From the NCBI GenBank assembly GCA_965227535.1, contig OZ245761.1:1488001-1552000 (forward strand): a DNA stretch of 64,000 nt, read 5' to 3'. Position 1 is the stretch's first letter, and every line of letters starts with the position of its first letter. Source of the stretch: SZUA-430 sp965227535. Lineage in GTDB: Bacteria > Pseudomonadota > Alphaproteobacteria > Micropepsales > Micropepsaceae. Below, in pieces: positions 59,038 to 64,000 of the stretch. A model generated the notes under the pieces. It was not told where the DNA came from. It saw nothing but the letters and a program-made list of their open reading frames with translations, and made no database searches. Both the position numbers and the translations under genes were made by a program.

Positions 59038-59051
59038 GTCGAACGTTCGAC
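59038..59051. promoter_or_regulatory. 14-bp perfect palindrome, candidate TetR operator
   Basis: GTCGAACGTTCGAC is a perfect dyad located between the divergent sigma-factor and TetR genes, about 130 bp before the chosen TetR start and followed by another GTCGAC at 59059. TetR-family regulators usually bind such palindromes in their own divergent promoter, so autoregulation and control of the sigma factor/ligase operon is likely (inference). Confidence 0.5.
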
Positions 59052-59182
59052 CCAATGGTCGACAATCGTCGTGCAACTGTCAAGAGCCGATGGACGAAGG
59101 TCAGCCAAACGCCCATAGAGGTCGCTCTGCCGCCGCCGCGATCCGCGGCGCGGAAACGATTGAGCGCAAGGGAAATGGTCGT

Positions 59183-59791
59183 ATGCAAAAGCGCGCGTGG
59201 GGCTTGGACATCCAGGACCGCAGCGAGCAATTTCAGCTCAAACGCCAGGTCGTGATCGAGACCGCGGCCCGAACCTTCAACGAACGGGGCTTCTACAAGA
59301 CCACACTCGCCGACATCGCCGAAGAGCTGCACATCGCCAAGCCAACCATCTACCACTACTTCAAAAACAAGGACGAGATCCTGTTCGAGTGCCACCGCAT
59401 CGGCATCGAACAAATAACCGGCAAGCCGCTGCCCGACGGCGTGAACGGCGTCGCCCAACTCAAAGAGTTCATCGAACGCTACGTCCGGATGGTGGTCACC
59501 GACTTCGGGACCTGCCTGGTGTTGACCGGAACCATCGCGCTCGAACCGCAAAATCGCGACGTCGTGCGCAAGGGCCGTAAGCAGATCGACAACATTCTGC
59601 GCGACATCATCGCGCGAGGGATCGCCGACGGCTCGATCCTGCCGTGCGATCCCAAGACAACGGCCAGCTTCATCTTCGGTCAGATGAACTGGATTCCCTA
59701 CTGGTACCACACCGACGGCGAGGTCAGCGTCGACGAACTTGCCGAACGCGAGGTTGAATTCGTATTGCGCTCTCTAGCCCGCCAGAAATAA
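59183..59791 (+). CDS. TetR-family transcriptional regulator
   Basis: 202 residues from ATG 59183, with AGGGAA upstream. The N-terminal helix-turn-helix is KTTLADIAEELHIAKPTIYHYFKNKDEIL. The ligand-binding C-terminal half has VVTDFGTCLVLTG and IIARGIADGSILPCDPKTTASFIFG. An in-frame ATG at 59090 would add 31 residues and cannot be excluded. It sits between the divergent sigma/ligase genes and the lipid operon downstream. This layout is typical of regulators of fatty-acid or acyl-CoA pathways that respond to acyl-CoA (inference). Confidence 0.9.
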   Translation: MQKRAWGLDIQDRSEQFQLKRQVVIETAARTFNERGFYKTTLADIAEELHIAKPTIYHYFKNKDEILFECHRIGIEQITGKPLPDGVNGVAQLKEFIERYVRMVVTDFGTCLVLTGTIALEPQNRDVVRKGRKQIDNILRDIIARGIADGSILPCDPKTTASFIFGQMNWIPYWYHTDGEVSVDELAEREVEFVLRSLARQK

Positions 59792-59865
59792 GGCGTGGAG
59801 GATCGGCGTTAGGCTTGTGTCTTAGACAACAAGGCGGCCGGCACGGGCCCGGCCGGGAGGAACAC

Positions 59866-60759
59866 ATGGAAATCGGGAATTGGAAATCGGTCGCCGGTAT
59901 GGGCGAAACCTATCGCGCGCTGCGCGAGCTTGGTCTTGAGAGCAACATTGCCGAATACGAAGCCTTTGGCTTCACGGTGATCGAACCGGATAAGACCGGC
60001 GCACCCAAAGACTTCGCCAAGCGCCTGCTCGACACCACGATGGCGATCGCCGACAAGGAAGACCGCGCGTCAGTCGGGCTCAACAAACACGAGAACCGCC
60101 CCGCCTACGGCCGGCAGCTGTTTCACCTTCTGGCCAAGGATCCGATCTACGGCGAAGCGATGATGAACCCCGTCGTCCAGGCGATGGGCAAATACATGAT
60201 GGGCAATACCATGCGCCTCTTGAGCATGGTGGCGTTCGTCAAGGAAGGCTCCGCCCGATCGACGCACGTGCACACGGATTCCGTCGGCGTGCCGTCGCCC
60301 CTCCCGGCATACGGCAGCGTCTGCAACATCAGCTGGATCCTGACCGACTACACGAAAGAGAAAGGCTCGCTCTGCTTCGTTCCGGGCAGCCACCGCTTCT
60401 GCCGGCACCCGACCGAGTTCGACCAACCGAAATTCATGGGCGGCGTCGGCGACGACGATCTTTACGTGCCGGCAAACGCAGCGCCCGGCTCGCTCCTCAT
60501 CTTTCACGGCAACATGTGGCACGGCTCCTACCCGAAGACGGACGACAAGCTGCGCGCCCACGTCGTCGTCGGCTTCTGCCGCAGCTACTTCAACCCGCCC
60601 GAAAGCTACGCCGACCTGGACGAGGAGATCGTCAAACGTTGGGGCCCCGACTTTGCCAAGCAGATCGGCCGCATGGCGTGGCAGGGCTATGGCTCGCAGG
60701 GACCCGACCTGATGAAGATGGCGTTGGTCCGGCCCGCCTATCAGTCGCAATACGGCTAA
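59866..60759 (+). CDS. Phytanoyl-CoA dioxygenase (PhyH) family protein
   Basis: 297 residues from ATG 59866, with a strong GGGAGGAA ribosome site. Fe(II) ligands are visible as the H-x-D pair His136-Asp138 in HVHTDSVGVP and a distal His in LIFHGNMWHGSYP (near 219). A 2-oxoglutarate-binding Arg is probable in DDKLRAHVVVGFCRSYF. Members hydroxylate acyl-CoAs and other small molecules. First gene of a plus-strand set with an SCP2-like gene 10 bp later, a crotonase and an Lnt-like gene; spacing throughout is 10-15 bp, so one operon is very likely. Substrate not identifiable. Confidence 0.87.
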   Translation: MEIGNWKSVAGMGETYRALRELGLESNIAEYEAFGFTVIEPDKTGAPKDFAKRLLDTTMAIADKEDRASVGLNKHENRPAYGRQLFHLLAKDPIYGEAMMNPVVQAMGKYMMGNTMRLLSMVAFVKEGSARSTHVHTDSVGVPSPLPAYGSVCNISWILTDYTKEKGSLCFVPGSHRFCRHPTEFDQPKFMGGVGDDDLYVPANAAPGSLLIFHGNMWHGSYPKTDDKLRAHVVVGFCRSYFNPPESYADLDEEIVKRWGPDFAKQIGRMAWQGYGSQGPDLMKMALVRPAYQSQYG

Positions 60760-60769
60760 GGAATTCGAC

Positions 60770-61192
60770 ATGCCCCAGAAAGTGGAATTCGCAAGTCCCG
60801 AATGGCTGGACGCGCTCAAAGCCGCGATCCTGCGCTACATGGCCAAGGCCGGAAACGACGTAAAGCTCTCGATCTGCGAGGTCTTCACCGGCGTGCCCAA
60901 GCATCTCGACAAAAACGGTAACGGCGTCATTGCCTGGCATTGCCGGATCGCCGACGGCAGGCTGCACTTCGCCGACGGCGAGATCGCGGAAGCCGACATC
61001 AAATCCACCTGCGACTACAACTTCATCCTGGCGCTCGCCCGCCTGAAGATCGAGCCGGCGACCATGAAGGACTATGAGAGGCTGACGGCAGAGGGCGAAA
61101 GAACGGGCAAGCTGAAACGCCAAGGCGATCGCGCTAAGGTGCCGCCGGCCTTCTACGGCATGCACAACGACCTCGCCGAAATCACGGCCTAA
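60770..61192 (+). CDS. SCP2-like putative lipid/acyl carrier protein
   Basis: 140 residues without signal peptide or membrane segment. The sequence WHCRIADGRLHFADGEIAEADIKSTCDYNFILALARL resembles the sterol-carrier (SCP2) fold, in which a long strand-turn-strand layout is followed by helices that enclose a lipid. I recognise the resemblance but could not confirm it with a search; it may be an unrelated small protein. It lies between a PhyH-like oxygenase and a crotonase in a tightly spaced operon, which supports handling a hydrophobic or acyl-CoA substrate (inference). Confidence 0.5.
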   Translation: MPQKVEFASPEWLDALKAAILRYMAKAGNDVKLSICEVFTGVPKHLDKNGNGVIAWHCRIADGRLHFADGEIAEADIKSTCDYNFILALARLKIEPATMKDYERLTAEGERTGKLKRQGDRAKVPPAFYGMHNDLAEITA

Positions 61193-61203
61193 AGGATCAT
61201 CCC

Positions 61204-62094
61204 ATGACGTCGCAACCTATCCTGTACGAAAAGCCTGAGCCCGGTATCGCGCGGATCTGGCTCAACCGAGCGGAAGCGGCGAACGCGCAAGACACGCAAT
61301 TTCTCTATGAACTCAGCGCCGCGCTCGATCGCGGCGCGAGAGAAGACGACGTCAAGGTGATCATCGTCGCGGCCAAGGGGAAACATTTCTCGGCCGGCCA
61401 CGACGTTCGCGAGCGCAACCACCTTGAGACGCAGGACCGCTACACGCCGATCGGCAATTCAAACCAACATCATCGGCCCGGCGCCGAAGGGCGCATGTCG
61501 CGCGAGGAAGAACTCTATACGGGCCTCTCCGAACGCTGGCGCAATCTACCGAAGCCGACGATCGCGGCCGTGCAGGGCAAGTGCGTGTCGGGCGGTCTCC
61601 TCCTCTGCTGGCCATGCGATCTCATCATCGCAAGCGACGACGCGCAGTTCCAGGAAGTCACCGTCGCCATGGGCATCGCGGGGGTCGAATGGTTTGCGCA
61701 TCCCTGGGAGATGGGCGTACGCAAGGCCAAGGAAATGCTGATGACCGGCGCGCCGATCAACGCCGAGGAAGCGCGCCAGATGGGCATGGTCAACAAGGTC
61801 GTGCCGCGTGATCAACTCGAAGAAGCGACGCTCGACATGGCCCGTACCATCGCGCGCCAGCCGACCTTCGCGGTCAAGATGGCGAAGATGGCCGTCAACG
61901 CCGCACAGGACGCACAAGGCCGCCACTCCGCGTTCCAGACCGCTTTTGCACTGCATCACATGGGCCACGCCCATTGGATGGAGGTCAGCGGCGTGCCCGT
62001 TTACGCAGAAGGCATCCACGCCGGCGTCAGAAAGAACTACGCCGCGGGCGATGAACCTTTCCGCGCGCCGAAAGCAAAAGTCGCCGGCGAATAA
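61204..62094 (+). CDS. Crotonase (enoyl-CoA hydratase/isomerase family), atypical catalytic residues
   Basis: 296 residues with the crotonase fold: VIIVAAKGKHFSAGHD (oxyanion-hole segment) and VQGKCVSGGLLLCWPCDLIIASDDAQF (second oxyanion Gly and conserved C-D). In classical hydratases two glutamates do catalysis. By alignment of the flanking residues they are Leu133 and Thr153 here, so hydration in the standard way is unlikely. Other crotonase reactions (hydrolysis, decarboxylation, isomerisation, ring opening) use different residues. A loop of about 25 residues after the first oxyanion segment (RNHLETQDRYTPIGNSNQHH) is unusual. Located 11 bp after the SCP2-like gene. Confidence 0.85.
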   Translation: MTSQPILYEKPEPGIARIWLNRAEAANAQDTQFLYELSAALDRGAREDDVKVIIVAAKGKHFSAGHDVRERNHLETQDRYTPIGNSNQHHRPGAEGRMSREEELYTGLSERWRNLPKPTIAAVQGKCVSGGLLLCWPCDLIIASDDAQFQEVTVAMGIAGVEWFAHPWEMGVRKAKEMLMTGAPINAEEARQMGMVNKVVPRDQLEEATLDMARTIARQPTFAVKMAKMAVNAAQDAQGRHSAFQTAFALHHMGHAHWMEVSGVPVYAEGIHAGVRKNYAAGDEPFRAPKAKVAGE

Positions 62095-62108
62095 CTTCGG
62101 AGGACACC

Positions 62109-63647
62109 ATGGCTCAAGCCGAAAGCGTTAGCGCACGCGTCACGCCTTCGGCCGAGCGTCTTCCCTTGCTTGCGCGCATCGCGATCGGCCTCGCCGTCGC
62201 GGCGTCCAGCGGCGGCATCGCCACCCTTGCCTTTCCCCGCTACGAAATTTGGCCGCTGATCTTCGTCGCCTTCATTCCGATGGTGATCGCACAGCATCGC
62301 CTGCTGCCGCTCAACTGGTCGCCGCTCGCGCCCGGCGTCACCATCGGCGCCTACTTCGCGGGCCAGCTTTCGGCCGGCTTAGCCGACGGCAATGTCGCCT
62401 GGTACATTCAGCTTTGGCCGTTTTACGTCGCGCTGTTCATTGCCGCGCTCTGCTGGCCTGGCCGCAAGTTTCACGCGCGCACGGGTTACCGGTGGCTTTG
62501 GCTCTCCTTCCCGCTGGCGTGGACGGCCATCGACGCCGCCCGCGCGCTCAGCGGTGTCGACGTCCTAGCGGGCACCTGGGGAAACGTCGCCTACGCACTC
62601 TACGAACAAGCGTGGCTGCTTCAGCCGCTGTCGATCTTCGGCATCTTCGGCGCGGAACTGTTAATCCTTGTCATCAACTTCGCGCTCGCAACCGCCGTGA
62701 TCGCTGCGCTCGATCGCACCTGGCCGGCCGAGCGCGTTCCGGCGGTCCCCATGCCGCGCGCGCTCATGACGCTGGGCGGTGTCGCCGTTGCAGCGATTGC
62801 ATGGACCGCCCTGTCGCTCGTCCTATTCACGCCGCAACCCGGTACGCTGCGCGTCGGCACCGTCCAATCGAATGCGCCGCTCGATGCGGAGGAAGAGCTT
62901 CAACGCACCATCACCGCCACCCGCGAACTCGGCAAGCAAGGCGCGAAGATCGTCGTCTGGCGCGAAGCCGGCCTCAAATTCGACCCGCTGCGCGAACGCA
63001 CCGACATGCTGAAGTCGCTCGCCGCGGAAACCGGCGCCTATCTCGCGGTCGGCTACCGCGTCAACGAAGGCAACGGCCTGCGCCGCAACGAAGCCGTCGT
63101 CTTCGCGCCGACCGGCGAAACCTACGGACCATACGGCAAAGATCATCCCGGCCGCTTCGCAGGCGACCACAGCGACACCGGCGGCGAGTACAAAGTCTAC
63201 GAGACCGCGTTGGGCCGCATCGCCACGATCATCTGCTACGACCTCGACTTCACCGACACCGCGCGCGAGATGGCGCGCCGCGGCGCGGTGTTCATCGCGG
63301 TGCCGTCGAACGACGTGCCCGCGATCGCGACGACGCACTACACGCACCTCGTCTTCCGCGCGATCGAGAACCGCTTGTCGCTGGCCAAGGCCGACAGCCT
63401 CTTCGACACGGCGATCATCGACCCGCACGGCCGCATCCTGGCCCGCAACGTCAACGACATCGACATGGCGCAAGCCAAGGCGATCGCCGAGGGACGCACG
63501 CTCCCCGCAAAAACACTGATCGCCGACGTGCCCCTGGGAACGGGCGACACGTTGGCGGTTCAGTTCGGAGACTGGGTGGGCTGGCTCGCGATCATACTGG
63601 CGATCGCGATGGCCGCCGTCCCGCTGTTCACGCCCAAGCACGGATAG
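62109..63647 (+). CDS. Lnt-like apolipoprotein N-acyltransferase-type protein
   Basis: 512 residues. About seven N-terminal hydrophobic segments (residues 20-260) are followed by a nitrilase-fold C-terminal domain. The Glu-Lys-Cys catalytic triad is seen as Glu286 (VVWREAG), Lys344 (GKDHPG) and Cys376 (IICYD), followed by FIAVPSNDVPAIATTHY. The layout matches apolipoprotein N-acyltransferase Lnt, which moves an acyl chain from phospholipid to lipoproteins. The genomic context, the last gene of a lipid operon 14 bp after a crotonase rather than near corC/miaB, suggests this is a second, specialised copy acting on another acceptor (inference). Intact catalytic residues argue for activity. Confidence 0.82.
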   Translation: MAQAESVSARVTPSAERLPLLARIAIGLAVAASSGGIATLAFPRYEIWPLIFVAFIPMVIAQHRLLPLNWSPLAPGVTIGAYFAGQLSAGLADGNVAWYIQLWPFYVALFIAALCWPGRKFHARTGYRWLWLSFPLAWTAIDAARALSGVDVLAGTWGNVAYALYEQAWLLQPLSIFGIFGAELLILVINFALATAVIAALDRTWPAERVPAVPMPRALMTLGGVAVAAIAWTALSLVLFTPQPGTLRVGTVQSNAPLDAEEELQRTITATRELGKQGAKIVVWREAGLKFDPLRERTDMLKSLAAETGAYLAVGYRVNEGNGLRRNEAVVFAPTGETYGPYGKDHPGRFAGDHSDTGGEYKVYETALGRIATIICYDLDFTDTAREMARRGAVFIAVPSNDVPAIATTHYTHLVFRAIENRLSLAKADSLFDTAIIDPHGRILARNVNDIDMAQAKAIAEGRTLPAKTLIADVPLGTGDTLAVQFGDWVGWLAIILAIAMAAVPLFTPKHG

Positions 63648-63978
63648 CGGTTTTCCGCATCTTCCCGAATGGCACGAACGGCATCGCCCGCCAAAGTGAC
63701 TCCTTCGTCATCATCACCAAAGCCTCGTCCGAAAAGCGAACGCGCCCCGTCTGGCGCTCGCGAGCGGCGATTCTGCCAGCAAGCGAAGCTCGAGGCAGCC
63801 CCACCGACCCGCTCGAGTACGATGCGAAGCCTTAAAAACAGCCACTTTTGGCTGGTGTGGCCGCTGATCGACAGGGGGCCACACTTGTATCGGGACCATG
63901 GCGGATTGCGGGGCAATGGGTGTCATCGTCGTGGGGCCGGAGTGCGCAGTCGACGCGCCCGGCATGAGGGGCACGACA
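63648..63978. other. 331-bp intergenic region before the right-edge gene
   Basis: No gene with coding character, ribosome site or conserved motif was found between the Lnt-like stop and the start at 63979. The overlapping open frames here look like chance GC-rich frames. It probably holds the promoter of the right-edge gene. I saw no clear terminator hairpin for the upstream operon. Confidence 0.4.
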
Positions 63979-64000
63979 ATGAAAAAAATTGGGGTTGAGA
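63979..64000 (+). CDS. Start of an unidentified gene cut by the right edge
   Basis: ATG at 63979 is preceded by GAGGGG with seven-base spacing and begins MKKIGVE, a Lys-rich start unlike the neighbouring non-coding sequence. Only seven codons are visible, so no product can be named. Confidence 0.4.

Noticed and set aside
62249..63835. 528-codon plus-strand frame overlapping the Lnt-like gene
   Set aside because: Arg/His/Ala-rich with no motif, out of frame with the nitrilase catalytic triad. A shadow frame.

Overview
The window is GC-rich and gene-dense, has few mobile elements, and reads as a chromosomal segment of a free-living, probably biofilm-forming Gram-negative bacterium. Alphaproteobacteria is the best guess. 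The reasons are a full-length NdvB-type cyclic beta-1,2-glucan synthase, an RTX-tailed animal-type haem peroxidase like those known from marine alphaproteobacteria, BBP2-type outer-membrane barrels, and a perfect CtrA box (TTAA-N7-TTAAC) in one divergent promoter. No rRNA, tRNA, CRISPR array, transposase or prophage gene was seen.

Region 1 (1-12515) is an exopolysaccharide locus with genes on both strands. It holds two BBP2-type outer-membrane barrels (one cut by the left edge), two FemAB/CelD-like acyltransferases, a JmjC/cupin-like protein, an O-antigen-ligase/polymerase-like membrane protein, a Wzx-like flippase, an FAD oxidoreductase, a NodB-type deacetylase, a GT4 glycosyltransferase and a short Wza-like lipoprotein. 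Region 2 (12523-16939) is a minus-strand type II secretion fragment, L-M-C/N-D, with no ATPase or pseudopilin in the window. Region 3 (17315-27447) is the cyclic glucan synthase followed by a methyltransferase with a regulatory domain.

Region 4 (27414-45376) is the most interesting part. It is 18 kb transcribed entirely on the minus strand. In transcription order it encodes two type I exporter ABC subunits, an HlyD adaptor, a CusRS-like response regulator and kinase, a 2280-residue secreted haem peroxidase with RTX blocks (MopA-like), a multicopper oxidase and a Sco-cytochrome c fusion. Inference: this is a self-contained metal-responsive system for extracellular oxidation, possibly of Mn(II), with its own secretion route. 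One exporter subunit has lost its key ATPase residues.

Region 5 (45619-53004) is a giant cadherin-repeat/RTX adhesin, transcribed divergently from the exporter and containing 17 nearly identical 282-bp repeats. Region 6 (53185-56565) has two tandem membrane-anchored serine hydrolases and a SnoaL-like protein, followed by a REP-like palindrome. Region 7 (56658-63647) is a lipid/acyl-CoA island: acyl-CoA ligase, ECF sigma factor, TetR regulator with a palindromic operator candidate, phytanoyl-CoA dioxygenase-like protein, SCP2-like protein, a crotonase lacking both usual catalytic glutamates, and an Lnt-like nitrilase. A new gene appears to start at the right edge.

Together the genes suggest a cell that builds a surface matrix (polysaccharide, cyclic glucan, giant adhesin) and exports a large oxidative enzyme into it. 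All functional statements come from reading motifs by eye; no database search was run.
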